Notes under the pieces: generated by a model | The model's input: only the letters and a program-made list of their open reading frames with translations | What the model was told of the DNA's origin: nothing | The model's database searches: none | Translations under genes and position numbers: made by a program | Source: CADEDH01 sp050330635 | GTDB taxonomy: Bacteria > Actinomycetota > Acidimicrobiia > Acidimicrobiales > SZUA-35 | Reading direction: 5' to 3' | Assembly: GCA_050330635.1 (NCBI GenBank) | Contig: JBHJNQ010000007.1 | Coordinates: forward strand, 62,001-126,000 | DNA: 64,000 nucleotides | Part shown: one piece after another, positions 1 through 8,641 of the stretch | Layout of the letters: each line of letters begins with the position of its first letter | Numbering within the stretch: position 1 is the first letter of the stretch

Positions 1-1414
1 TGCCCTGACGGTGGGCGTGACCGAGCGCGTCGGCGATCGGAGCCACCAGCTCCACCGCCTCGTGCCACGGGAGGCGGGTCCGCTCGACCAGCAGGTCGGC
101 CAGGGTGCCGCCCTCGACCAGCTCCATCGTGACGTAGGGGGTGTCGTGGCGGCTGTAGCCGGCGTTGTAGACCGTCACCACGTTGGGATGGTCGGACATC
201 CGCCCCATCACCTGGCACTCCCGCTCGAAGTGCCGGCGATCGGTCTCGTTGAGCTGGCGGGACAGCACCTTCACCGCCACCATCTGATTGAGCAGGGTGT
301 GGCGGGCGGCGTAGACGGTGCTGAATCCGCCGCGCCCGATGATGCGGACGTCGGCCAGATGATCGATCCCGAGCTCGTCGCCGGGCGCCGACACCGGCGA
401 TGGCGCCCCGGACACCGGCGAGCCGGCCGCCGGTTGCGAACCGGGCACGGGAGAAGCCGACGGCCCCGACGAGGACACCGGCGATCCCGACGAACCGGAC
501 AGCGACGCCCCCGATGCCGGCGACGTGGCGACCGGGCCGAGCCGGGCGGCGTCGACGACGGTGGACCTCGGCGTCCGACGGCCGTAGTTGACCGCCTGGA
601 CCAGGCCCTGGTGCCACTCGTCGATCGACCGGTGACGTCGGGACCGGTCGACGGCGAGCCCCCGGGTCAGCTCGACCTGGAGGGCGCCGGTGGCGGCGAT
701 GACCGGGGCCTCGAAGGCCAGATCACGGTCGGAGACCGCGGGCCGTGGCGCGATGCCCGTGATCATGGCCACGAGCGTGGCCGACGCCGCGTACACGTCG
801 GCGGTGACGTCGACCGTCCCGTCGCCCAGGAACTGCTCGGGGGCGCTGTAGCCGGGGGTCCCGGCGGCCAGGGTCCGCCCGAGGGCCTGGACGTCGATGA
901 CCTTGGCCAGCCCGAAGTCGCCCAGCACGAGCTCCTCGTCGGGTCCGAGCACGCCGCCGATCATGGTCCGGGTCCGACCGTCGGTACGGCGGATCATGAA
1001 GTTGCCGGGCTTGATGTCGCGATGGACGATCCCGGCCCGGTGGACGGTGGAGATGGCACCGGTCATGACCCCGGCCAACTGCACCGCCTCATCGATCGAC
1101 GCCGTGCGAGGCATCGACGCCACCCGCTGGGAGAGCGTTCCGCGCTCGCAGTACTCCATCACGAAGAAGGGTCGGCCGTCGTGCTCGCCGACGTCGTGCA
1201 CGGTGACCAGCCCGGGATCGGCCAGCCGCTGCATTACCCGGGCCTCCGCAACGAATCGGCGACGGAGACCCGGATCGGCGGCAAGGTCAGCGGCCAGGAT
1301 CTTCAGCGCCACCGGGGCGAGGCGGGTCGGGTCATCGGCGAGGAAGACGGTGGCGAACCCACCGACGCCTAGGGTGTCGAGCACCCGGTACCGCCCGATC
1401 TGGTACGGCGTCAT
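1..1414 (-). CDS. Tandem-domain Ser/Thr protein kinase, 3' part beyond window
   Basis: Hanks-type serine/threonine kinase read from ATG 1414 and still open at the window edge, so at least 471 residues. Two kinase domains lie in tandem. Domain 1 (about residues 5-265) has glycine loop GVGGFATVF, VALKIL lysine motif, catalytic HRDIKPGN near residue 131, DFGLAK near 165 and GTPGYSAPE. A Ser/Pro/Gly linker of about 70 residues follows. Domain 2 begins near residue 350 with IIGRGGFSTVY and VAVKVL and is cut before its catalytic loop. I checked the linker codons for stops and found none. Kinases of this class phosphorylate regulatory proteins; bacterial members usually have one kinase domain followed by a membrane helix. 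No membrane segment is visible in this part. Substrate unknown. Confidence 0.9.
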   Translation of the reverse strand, partial: MTPYQIGRYRVLDTLGVGGFATVFLADDPTRLAPVALKILAADLAADPGLRRRFVAEARVMQRLADPGLVTVHDVGEHDGRPFFVMEYCERGTLSQRVASMPRTASIDEAVQLAGVMTGAISTVHRAGIVHRDIKPGNFMIRRTDGRTRTMIGGVLGPDEELVLGDFGLAKVIDVQALGRTLAAGTPGYSAPEQFLGDGTVDVTADVYAASATLVAMITGIAPRPAVSDRDLAFEAPVIAATGALQVELTRGLAVDRSRRHRSIDEWHQGLVQAVNYGRRTPRSTVVDAARLGPVATSPASGASLSGSSGSPVSSSGPSASPVPGSQPAAGSPVSGAPSPVSAPGDELGIDHLADVRIIGRGGFSTVYAARHTLLNQMVAVKVLSRQLNETDRRHFERECQVMGRMSDHPNVVTVYNAGYSRHDTPYVTMELVEGGTLADLLVERTRLPWHEAVELVAPIADALGHAHRQG

Positions 1415-1507
1415 GATCGTCCCACCATCGCTGCGTCCCCGCCTCCCGCGGCCCCCGGCCCCGTCCACTGCCCCCCGGCCGCGTGGTCTGTCTCGCCCTC
1501 TTCTCTC

Positions 1508-2689
1508 CTACCCCAGATGATCTCGCTGGCGAACCCCTGATACATGATGATTGTCGATGGGGTGCACGGATGCAGGATCGAGCGCCAAGGTCACCGCCTC
1601 GCCCACGTCGTGGCTCCGGTCGGTCTCGACGACCAGACCGCGACCCCGATCGCCCTCCCCAACGCCCCCGTCGGCTCCCCCGCCGACGGGCTCGGTGTGG
1701 AGGCGGTGGCGACCGTCGCGGAACTCCACCCCCACCACCCGCATCGCCAGCACGGCTGGCACCGCCGGCACGGTCCCACCCCGGCGGCGGCCGACATCGA
1801 GGGGTGTGCCGTTGCCATTGCCGTCCCGGGAGCCGACGACGCTCAGGGCGGCGGTGGGAACCACGATGCGATGCCGTCCCGCATCGAGGGCGGGGCCGGG
1901 CAGCGCCGTGGCCGGGCCGGCGTCCATCCCGACCAGGATCAGGCGACCGTCGCCCGTGATCTCGGCCTCGACCACGTTGGGATGACCGACGAAGCGGGCC
2001 ACGAACGCCGACGCCGGCGCCGCCCACAGCTCGGCCGGTGTGCCGATCTGCTGCAGCCGACCGTCCCCCATGACCGCCACCCGATCGGCGATGGCGAAGG
2101 CCTCGTCCTGGTCGTGGGTGACGTGCAGCGCCGTCTGACCCAGCCGGTCGAGCAGCCCCTTCACCTCGACGGTCAGCTCCTCCCGCAGCACCCGGTCGAG
2201 CGAGCCGAACGGCTCGTCGAGCATGAGCAGCGCCGGCTCGGGAGCCAACGCCCGGGCCAGCGCCACCCGCTGGGCCTCCCCGCCCGACAACTCGTGCACG
2301 GCCCGCCCCCCGTAGCCGGCCAGGCCAACGAGGTCGAGCAGCTCCCCGGCCCGCTGGCGCCGCCGGGCCGCCGGCCAGCCCTGCATCCGCAACCCGAACG
2401 CCACGTTGGCGGCCACGTCGAGGTGGGGGAACAGGGCGTGGTCCTGGAACATCAGACCCAGATCCCGCTCGTGGATCGGCACGCCCACCAGCGACCGTCC
2501 CCCGGCGGTGACGTCGCCGGCCACCAGCGGCTCCAGCCCGGCCACGGCCCGCAGCAGGGTGCTCTTGCCGCTCCCGCTCGGTCCGACCAGCGCCACCGTC
2601 TCCCCCGAGGCCACCGTCAGCGACACGTCGTCGACGGCCACCAGGTCGCCGTAGGCCACCGTCACCCCGTCGAGGACCAGCCCGGTCAC
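1508..2689 (-). CDS. thiQ: Thiamine ABC transporter ATPase
   Basis: ATP-hydrolysing subunit of the thiamine importer, 393 residues from GTG 2689. Walker A GPSGSGKST (about 36-44), signature LSGGE (about 134), Walker B LLMLDEP (about 155) and the switch His in HVTHD are all present. After about residue 230 comes a C-terminal extension of about 160 residues, as in TOBE-bearing importers of the PotA/FbpC type. Classical ThiQ is only about 230 residues, so the ATPase itself could belong to another importer class. The thiamine call rests on the riboswitch and the ThiB-like binding protein of the same operon. It lies 48 bp after thiP; that gap contains a near-duplicated word cgggcccggtcac. Confidence 0.8.
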   Translation of the reverse strand: MTGLVLDGVTVAYGDLVAVDDVSLTVASGETVALVGPSGSGKSTLLRAVAGLEPLVAGDVTAGGRSLVGVPIHERDLGLMFQDHALFPHLDVAANVAFGLRMQGWPAARRRQRAGELLDLVGLAGYGGRAVHELSGGEAQRVALARALAPEPALLMLDEPFGSLDRVLREELTVEVKGLLDRLGQTALHVTHDQDEAFAIADRVAVMGDGRLQQIGTPAELWAAPASAFVARFVGHPNVVEAEITGDGRLILVGMDAGPATALPGPALDAGRHRIVVPTAALSVVGSRDGNGNGTPLDVGRRRGGTVPAVPAVLAMRVVGVEFRDGRHRLHTEPVGGGADGGVGEGDRGRGLVVETDRSHDVGEAVTLALDPASVHPIDNHHVSGVRQRDHLG

Positions 2690-2737
2690 CGCACCGTCCC
2701 CCCGGGGTGAACGGGCCCGGTCACCGTGCGGGCCCGG

Positions 2738-4393
2738 TCACAGTAGGGTCACCTCGTCGCCGCGGCGCCACTCGATGATGGCGGCGTTGGCGGCCACCAG
2801 CGCTCCGACCACCACGCTGAGGGCCAGGGCCTGACCACGCAGCGCGACCCCCGGCTGGGAGACGAGGCGGGCGATGGCGAGGGGGGCGGTGAACGAGTCG
2901 TCGCCCCGGGCCAGGAACGATGTGGCTCCGAACTCGCCGATGCTGACGGCGGCGGCGAAACCGGCCCCCGACGCCGCGGCTCGGCGGATCAGGGGCCAGT
3001 CGACGAGCAGTCGCACCGCAGCCGGGCCCGCCCCCAGGGTGGCGGCCGCCTCCCGGACCCGGGGATCGATGGCCCGCAGGGCCGGCACCACCGCCGCCAA
3101 CACGAACGGCAGGCCGATGACGGCGTGCGACAGGGGCACGAGCCACACCGAGCGCCGCAGGTCGAACACGACGAAGCCGACCAGGTAGCCGAACCCGAGG
3201 GTCACCGCCGATACGCCGAGCGGGATCAGGGTGGCGGCCTCCAGGGCCCGCCCGATCCTGCCGCCGGCCGCCACGGCCGCCGCCGCCGACAACCCGATGG
3301 CCACGGCCACCCCGGCCGCCACCACGGCGAACCACAGCGAGGTAACGATGGCGTCGATGGCCGGCACCGGCAACAGGTCGCCGGCGGTGAACAGGCGCTC
3401 GTAGTTGGCCAACCCGTAGCCGTCGCCGGTCGACAACGAACCCTCGACCAGCACCGCCACCGGGCCGGCGATGACCACCGCGGCCAGGCCGAGAGCCGCC
3501 GCCACGTGGAGCCGTTGGCCCCAGGTCGCGACGGGAACCGCCAGGGGACGGGACCGGCCGCGGCGGGCCCGGCTGAGCCGTCGCTGGAACCAGGCCGAGG
3601 CCACGGCCAGGCCCGCCACCACCAGGAGCTGGAGGGCGGCGAGGACGGCGGCGACGTCGAACTCGGTACGCCGGATGGCGTAGCGGTAGATCTCGGTCTC
3701 CAGGGTGGCCCTACCGGGGCCGCCGAGGATCTGGATGACGCCGAAGCTGGTGAAGGAGAACAGGAACACGAGCATGGCCGATCCGATGATGACGGGGGCC
3801 AGGGTGGGCAGCGTGACCGACGTGAAGGCCCGCAGCCGGCTGGCCCCCAGCACCCGGGCCGACTCCTCCACCCGCCGGTCGGCGGCGGCCCAGAACCCCC
3901 CCACCACCCGCACCACGACCGCCACGTTGAAGAACACGTGGGCGGACACGATGGCGGTCAGCGATCGGGGTGACACCACCCCCACCCGCTCGAACAGGGC
4001 GACGAAGGCGGTGGCCACCACCACCGTGGGCAGCACGAACGGCACGACGACGGCGGCCCGCACCACCCGTCGTCCGGGGAACCGGTAGCGGGCCAGGACA
4101 TGGGCAACCACCAGGCCGATGGCCAGGGTCAACACGGTCGACAGGACGGCCTGGACGACGGTGAAACCGATCACGCTGTGCACCGACGACCGGCCGAGGA
4201 TCTCGGCCACCCGGCCCGGGCCCACCCCGCCCAGGGTCCGGCGCACCACCGCCACCAGGGGCCACACGACGAACACGGCGAGGAAGGCGGCGGGGGCCAG
4301 CGCCGGCACCAGGGCCGCCGGTGGCCGCCACCTCCTCGCCCACCGCCCGGCACGGCCCGGCCCGGAGGTCAGCGCAGGACGATCTCGGCCCAC
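2738..4393 (-). CDS. thiP: Thiamine ABC transporter permease
   Basis: Inner-membrane permease of 551 residues starting at GTG 4393, which overlaps the 3' end of thiB by 25 bases, so translation is probably coupled. It is a duplicated permease: two copies of a roughly six-helix module, each with a cytoplasmic EAA-type coupling loop (EESARVLGASRLRAF in the first half, REAAATLGAGPAAV in the second). This two-in-one layout and length match ThiP and related FbpB-type permeases. It forms the channel fed by the ThiB lipoprotein and powered by ThiQ. Confidence 0.82.
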   Translation of the reverse strand: MGRDRPALTSGPGRAGRWARRWRPPAALVPALAPAAFLAVFVVWPLVAVVRRTLGGVGPGRVAEILGRSSVHSVIGFTVVQAVLSTVLTLAIGLVVAHVLARYRFPGRRVVRAAVVVPFVLPTVVVATAFVALFERVGVVSPRSLTAIVSAHVFFNVAVVVRVVGGFWAAADRRVEESARVLGASRLRAFTSVTLPTLAPVIIGSAMLVFLFSFTSFGVIQILGGPGRATLETEIYRYAIRRTEFDVAAVLAALQLLVVAGLAVASAWFQRRLSRARRGRSRPLAVPVATWGQRLHVAAALGLAAVVIAGPVAVLVEGSLSTGDGYGLANYERLFTAGDLLPVPAIDAIVTSLWFAVVAAGVAVAIGLSAAAAVAAGGRIGRALEAATLIPLGVSAVTLGFGYLVGFVVFDLRRSVWLVPLSHAVIGLPFVLAAVVPALRAIDPRVREAAATLGAGPAAVRLLVDWPLIRRAAASGAGFAAAVSIGEFGATSFLARGDDSFTAPLAIARLVSQPGVALRGQALALSVVVGALVAANAAIIEWRRGDEVTLL

Positions 4394-5529
4394 CGCTCGG
4401 TCCAGTCGGCCCGGTTGGCCTCGATCTCCTCCGGGGTCAGGCTCAGGGTCCGGGTGGGGACGGGGGCGTTGTCGGTGTAGACGGCGGGGATCTCCGCCTC
4501 GGCGTTGGCGGGGGCCACGAACATGTTGAGGGGGATGTCCTCCTGGAAGGTCTCCGACAGCATGAAGTCGATCAGCTGGGCCGCCGCTTCCGGGTGCTCG
4601 GTCCCGGCGAGGATCCCGGCGAACTCGATCTGGCGGAAGCAGCTGTCGAGCACGACCCCGGTGGGGGCGGCATCGACCGGCGGGTCGGCGAAGACCACCT
4701 CGGCCACCGGGCTGGAGGCATAGGAGGTGACGATCGACTTGTCGCCCCCGCCGGCCACGAACTCACCGTAGTAGGCGTCCTCCCAGCCGGAGGTCACGGT
4801 GACGCCACCGTCGGCCAGCTGCTGCCAGTAGCCCTCCCACCCGTCGGGCCCATAGGCGGCCACGGTGGCGAGGAAGAAGGCGAAGCCCGGCGACGACGTC
4901 TCCGGGTCCTGGGTCACGAAGGTGGCGGCGTACTCGGGACGGGTCAGGTCGTCCATCGAGCCCGGCGGGGTCCCGCCGGGCACGGCGTCGGTCCAGTAGT
5001 TGAGGCAGACGTCGCCGTAGTCGATCGGGGTGACCCGGTGCTGATCGTCGAGCACCAGCTCGCCGGGCACACTCTCGAGGCCGGGCGACTCGTAGGGTTC
5101 GAACAGCTCGGCGTCGAGGCCCCGCTGGAGGAACGTGTTGTCGATCCCGAACAGGACGTCGGCCTCGGGGGCACCGGCGGTGAGGATGGCCCTGGCCACG
5201 ATCTCGCCGGCGTCGCCTCCGGCCACCACGTCGACCGTGATCCCGGTGTCGTCGGCGAACTGGTCGAAGATGCCGTCGCTGAGGGTGAACGAGTCGTGGG
5301 TCAGGAGTCGGATCGTGACCTCCTCGCGGTCCGGGTCGGTGGCCCCATCGGCCCTGTCGTCGGCGGCGGTCCCATCATCGCCGGCGGTCGTCGACACCGT
5401 GTCGCCGCCATCGCCGCCCCCGGTCGTCGCGTCGTCGACGTCCTCGGCGGCCATGTCACCACCGTCATCGCCGCAGGCCCCGAGGACGAGCAGCAGGGCG
5501 ACGAGCAGAGCTGACGTGATCTTGTTCAT
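4369..5529 (-). CDS. thiB: Thiamine-binding periplasmic lipoprotein
   Basis: Solute-binding lipoprotein of 386 residues. It begins with a short signal peptide ending in the lipobox LVLGAC, then a low-complexity Asp/Gly/Thr spacer to about residue 70, then the binding domain. Segments such as LLTHDSFTLSDG, VTSGWEDAYYGEF, SYASSPVAEV and the C-terminal LTPEEIEANRADW follow the pattern of ThiB from enterobacteria. It captures thiamine (or its phosphates) outside the cell and hands it to ThiP/ThiQ. The start ATG 5529 sits 7 bases after the SD AGGGAGGT, which is inside the 3' end of a TPP riboswitch, giving direct regulatory support for the substrate. Confidence 0.88.
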   Translation of the reverse strand: MNKITSALLVALLLVLGACGDDGGDMAAEDVDDATTGGGDGGDTVSTTAGDDGTAADDRADGATDPDREEVTIRLLTHDSFTLSDGIFDQFADDTGITVDVVAGGDAGEIVARAILTAGAPEADVLFGIDNTFLQRGLDAELFEPYESPGLESVPGELVLDDQHRVTPIDYGDVCLNYWTDAVPGGTPPGSMDDLTRPEYAATFVTQDPETSSPGFAFFLATVAAYGPDGWEGYWQQLADGGVTVTSGWEDAYYGEFVAGGGDKSIVTSYASSPVAEVVFADPPVDAAPTGVVLDSCFRQIEFAGILAGTEHPEAAAQLIDFMLSETFQEDIPLNMFVAPANAEAEIPAVYTDNAPVPTRTLSLTPEEIEANRADWTERWAEIVLR

Positions 5530-5540
5530 GGCGTTACCTC

Positions 5541-5629
5541 CCTAGCGCTGGCATTACCCAGATCAGGTTCGCGGGTCGACAGTGCGAACGACTGTCCTCT
5601 CAGCCCGGCGTTGTCCCGAGCTCCCCGGT
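5541..5629 (-). promoter_or_regulatory. TPP riboswitch (THI element) controlling thiB-thiP-thiQ
   Basis: On the minus strand the leader of thiB carries the conserved THI-box words in the right order: CCGGGGAGC, GGGCTGAGAGG, GACCCGCGAACCTGAT, CTGGGTAATGCCAGCG and AGGGA. The last word runs into the Shine-Dalgarno sequence AGGGAGGT at 5536-5543, so ligand-bound closure of the 3' strand of P1 can mask the ribosome site. This favours control of translation initiation by thiamine pyrophosphate, shutting off uptake when the cofactor is plentiful. Confidence 0.93.
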
Positions 5630-5644
5630 GTGCAGTTGCCGCCA

Positions 5645-5650
5645 ACACTA
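5645..5650 (-). promoter_or_regulatory. Probable -10 element for the riboswitch transcript
   Basis: The hexamer TAGTGT on the minus strand (plus-strand acacta) fits the TANNNT actinobacterial -10 pattern. A start about 7 bases downstream would place the RNA 5' end about 10 bases before the first helix of the TPP riboswitch. The same hexamer serves pncB in the opposite direction at 5727-5732, so both promoters lie in this 108-bp divergent gap. Confidence 0.5.
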
Positions 5651-5738
5651 TCCGGCCGTTGCGGACCGCGCCCACCGGCCGATCGGCGCCGCCGACCGGC
5701 CTTTGATCCTGCAACGGCCCGGCTCGTAGTGTTGGCCC

Positions 5739-7040
5739 ATGGATCGGCCGACGTCGCTTCTCACCGATCGCTACGAGCTGACCATGGTCGACGTCGCCCT
5801 GGCCAACGGCGTGGCCTCGCGGCGGGCGGTGTTCGAGATCTTCACCCGGGCCCTACCGGCCGGCCGCAGCTACGGGGTGGTGGCCGGCACCGCCCGGGCC
5901 CTCGACGCCGTCACCCGGTTCCGGTTCGGCGACGACGAGCTCCGGTGGCTGGAGGCCAACGGCGTGGTGGGACCGGCCACCCTCGACTACCTAGCCGACT
6001 ACCGCTTCAGCGGCAACGCCTGGGGGTTCCTCGAGGGCGAGCTCTACTTCGGGAACTCGCCGGTGCTCACCGTCGAGTCGACCTTCGCCGAAGCGGTCGT
6101 GCTCGAGACCGTGCTGCTGTCGGTGTTCAACCACGACTCGGCCATCGCCTCGGCCATGGCCCGCATGGCCGACGCCGCCGGCAACCGGGCCATCATCGAG
6201 GGCGGCTCGCGTCGGGTCCACGAACGGGCCGGGGTGTCGGCGGCCCGGGCCGCCTTCCTGGCCGGGGCGGCCGGCACGTCCAACCTCGAGGCGGGCCGCA
6301 GCCACGGGATCCCCACCGTCGGCACGATCGCCCACGCCTTCGTCCTCGCCCACCGCACCGAGCGGGAGGCCTTCGAGGCCCAGTACCGCGCCCTGGGGGC
6401 CGACACGGTCTACCTGGTCGACACCTACGACATCGCCCACGGCGTCCGCACCGCGGTCGCCGTGGCCGGGCCCGACCTCGGCGGCATCCGCATCGACTCG
6501 GGCGACCTGGCCCTGGAGGCCAAGCAGGCCCGGGGCCTCCTCGACGACCTCGGTGCGAGCGGGACCCGCATCATCGTCTCCGGCGACCTCGACGAGTGGT
6601 CGATCCTGGAGCTGGCTAGCGCCCCCATCGACGCCTACCTCGTGGGCACGAACCTGATCACCGGGTCCGGGCACCCGACCTCGTCGATGGTCTACAAGCT
6701 GGTGGCCGTGGAGGACGACGACGGCCACCTGACGTCGGTGGCCAAAGCATCGCTCGGCAAGGGAACAGTCGGGGGCCGCAAGGCGGCGTTCCGCCTGACC
6801 GGTCCCGACGGCAGCATCGACCACGACCTGCTGATCTCCGACAACGCCACCCCCCTCGACGAGGTGCCCGGACCGGGACGCCGCCTCCAGGTTCCCCTCA
6901 TCCAGGACGGCGACCTCGTCGGGCAACCGTCGCTCGCCGCCAGCCGGGCCTGGTGCGCCTCGGTGCGGGCCGAGCTCCCGGCCCCGGCCCGCCTCCCCGA
7001 TCCGGAGCTCACGTTCGAGACCAGGGTCGAGACCCGCTGA
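5739..7040 (+). CDS. pncB: Nicotinate phosphoribosyltransferase
   Basis: Salvage enzyme of NAD synthesis: joins nicotinate to PRPP, giving nicotinate mononucleotide. 433 residues, a usual length. Recognisable family segments are the N-terminal LLTDRYELTM, IIEGGSRRVHE, VDTYDIAHGV, IRIDSGDL, SGDLDEWSI and VGTNLITG. The start is ATG 5739; TAGTGT at 5727-5732 ends 6 bases before it and there is no obvious ribosome site, so the mRNA is probably leaderless. It is divergent from the thiamine-uptake operon, so two vitamin-acquisition functions sit back to back. Confidence 0.93.
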   Translation: MDRPTSLLTDRYELTMVDVALANGVASRRAVFEIFTRALPAGRSYGVVAGTARALDAVTRFRFGDDELRWLEANGVVGPATLDYLADYRFSGNAWGFLEGELYFGNSPVLTVESTFAEAVVLETVLLSVFNHDSAIASAMARMADAAGNRAIIEGGSRRVHERAGVSAARAAFLAGAAGTSNLEAGRSHGIPTVGTIAHAFVLAHRTEREAFEAQYRALGADTVYLVDTYDIAHGVRTAVAVAGPDLGGIRIDSGDLALEAKQARGLLDDLGASGTRIIVSGDLDEWSILELASAPIDAYLVGTNLITGSGHPTSSMVYKLVAVEDDDGHLTSVAKASLGKGTVGGRKAAFRLTGPDGSIDHDLLISDNATPLDEVPGPGRRLQVPLIQDGDLVGQPSLAASRAWCASVRAELPAPARLPDPELTFETRVETR

Positions 7041-7164
7041 GGTCGTGACGCCCAGATCCGCCAGGCCCGGTCGGCCGGGCGGAGCGGTCGTGGCCATGGC
7101 GGCTGTCACCGCTCTGCACGATGATGGGGACGAACCAACCTGCGGCCCCGAAAGGCACACCCCC

Positions 7165-8241
7165 ATGGCACCATCACCCCTGCTTCCCGGCCGTCTCGGC
7201 CGACCCGAGTCCACACTCGGCACCGACCCCCGGGCCGATCCCCGCATGCTGGCGGCCGTCGCCCCGTTCGGGCTCGGCGACCGTCCGCCGGCTACGCCCG
7301 TCACCGTCGAGTCGTCGATCGACGACATCCTGGCCCACACCCTCGCCGCCGAGCAGGCCTTCGGGGCCCTCGGCGGCATGATGGCGGCGGGGGCGCCCCC
7401 GGTCGAGGGTGTGACGAGCGAGACCGCCTCGATCGACGGCGTCGACGGCAACGAGATCCCCCTCTACATCCACCGCCCCATCGACACCGCCGGGCCACTG
7501 CCCTGCATCGTCCACACCCACGGCGGCGGCATGACCCTGCTCCGGGCCGCCGACGCCGGCTACGTCCGCTGGCGCGACGAGCTGGCCGCCACCGGGCTGG
7601 TCGTCATCGGCGTCGAGTTCCGCAACGCCGGCGGGGTCCTCGGCAACCACCCCTTCCCCGCCGGATTGAACGACTGCGCCGCCGGCGTCCGGTGGGCGGC
7701 CGACAATAGCGACACTCTCGGCATCTCCACCATCGTCGTCTCCGGCGAGTCGGGCGGCGGCAACCTGGCCCTCGCCACCGCCCTCAAGGCGAACGCCGAG
7801 GGTTGGCTCGACGCCATCGACGGGGTCTACGGCCAGTGCCCCTACATCTCGGGTCTCTACGCCACCAAGCCCCCGGAGCTGACCTCGCTCCACGAGAACG
7901 ACGAGTACTTCCTGGCCTGCGACAACATGGGTGCCCTGGCCAAGGCCTATGACCCCGAGGGCGCCAACGCCACGAACCCGCTGGCGTGGCCGTACCACGC
8001 CACCGAGAGCGACCTGTCGGGTCTGCCCCCGCACGTGATCTCCGTCAACGAGCTCGACCCTCTCCGCGACGAGGGTCTGGCCTACCACCGCAAGCTGCTG
8101 GCGGCGGGCGTCAGCTCGGTGAGCCGCACCGTCAACGGCACCTGCCACGCCGGCGACTGCATCTTCCGCACCGCCCTGGCCGACGTCTACCTGGCCACGA
8201 TCCGCGACATCTCCGGCTTCGCCAACGCCCTCCACAAGTGA
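7165..8241 (+). CDS. Alpha/beta hydrolase, HSL-type esterase
   Basis: Esterase/lipase of the hormone-sensitive-lipase family, 358 residues from ATG 7165. HGGG oxyanion motif (THGGGMTLL, about residue 115) and nucleophile elbow GESGGGN (about residue 195) are clear; NELDPLRDEG carries the probable acid Asp and the histidine is likely in GTCHAGD. Family members hydrolyse short acyl esters. No signal peptide is visible, so it is probably cytoplasmic. Upstream in-frame starts exist (7045 and others) but the extra residues are low in conserved character. It follows pncB by about 120 bp with no evident functional link. Confidence 0.8.
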   Translation: MAPSPLLPGRLGRPESTLGTDPRADPRMLAAVAPFGLGDRPPATPVTVESSIDDILAHTLAAEQAFGALGGMMAAGAPPVEGVTSETASIDGVDGNEIPLYIHRPIDTAGPLPCIVHTHGGGMTLLRAADAGYVRWRDELAATGLVVIGVEFRNAGGVLGNHPFPAGLNDCAAGVRWAADNSDTLGISTIVVSGESGGGNLALATALKANAEGWLDAIDGVYGQCPYISGLYATKPPELTSLHENDEYFLACDNMGALAKAYDPEGANATNPLAWPYHATESDLSGLPPHVISVNELDPLRDEGLAYHRKLLAAGVSSVSRTVNGTCHAGDCIFRTALADVYLATIRDISGFANALHK

Positions 8242-8304
8242 GCGGCCAGCGGTCGTGAACGCAAGAGCTGGGGGTGGGGTCGTGGCGTCGGTCGGCGCCG
8301 CCGC

Positions 8305-8560
8305 TCACACCCCGAGCTTGGCCGCCATGGCGTAGAGGGCGACCAGCACGAGCCCGGTATCGGCGACGGCGCCGAAGGTGATCCGCCGCCGGACCTGCGC
8401 CGCCCGGGGGGCGTCGCCGGACAGGTGGGCTCCGTGGCGCGGCGCGACGCCGGGCCTGCCCCGCCCGTTCGAGCATCGGCATCACCGTCATCTGGGTCAG
8501 GTTGGCACCCGGCCAGGCGGCGACGCCGACGAGGTGCAGGGTCAGGAGGAACGTGCGCAT
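8305..8560 (-). pseudogene. Decayed small integral-membrane protein gene
   Basis: The minus strand from ATG 8560 opens with MRTFLLTLHLVGVAAWPGAN, the start of a small membrane protein; the reading continues for about 32 residues to MPMLERAGQ. A different frame then resumes protein-like sequence (VRRRITFGAVADTGLVLVAL, ending AAKLGV and stop TGA 8305-8307). The total length, 256 bases, is not a multiple of three and only the first and last hydrophobic segments remain. The middle appears deleted with loss of frame. No functional family name can be assigned with confidence; intact homologues would be about 150 residues with several helices. Confidence 0.6.
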
Positions 8561-8581
8561 GGGCGCGTGGGCGCGTGGTAC

Positions 8582-8600
8582 GGGGCCACGGCATGGCCCC
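8582..8600. terminator. Hairpin downstream of cysS
   Basis: Inverted repeat GGGGCCA-CGGCA-TGGCCCC with a 7-bp GC-rich stem, 42 bases past the stop codon of cysS (minus strand) and just upstream of the decayed membrane gene. No T-run follows, as is common for actinobacterial terminators, so termination is inferred from position only. Confidence 0.4.
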
Positions 8601-8641
8601 GGTGCTCTGGCATGGCCGGGGAGCGGCGGAGCCGCGGGGGG

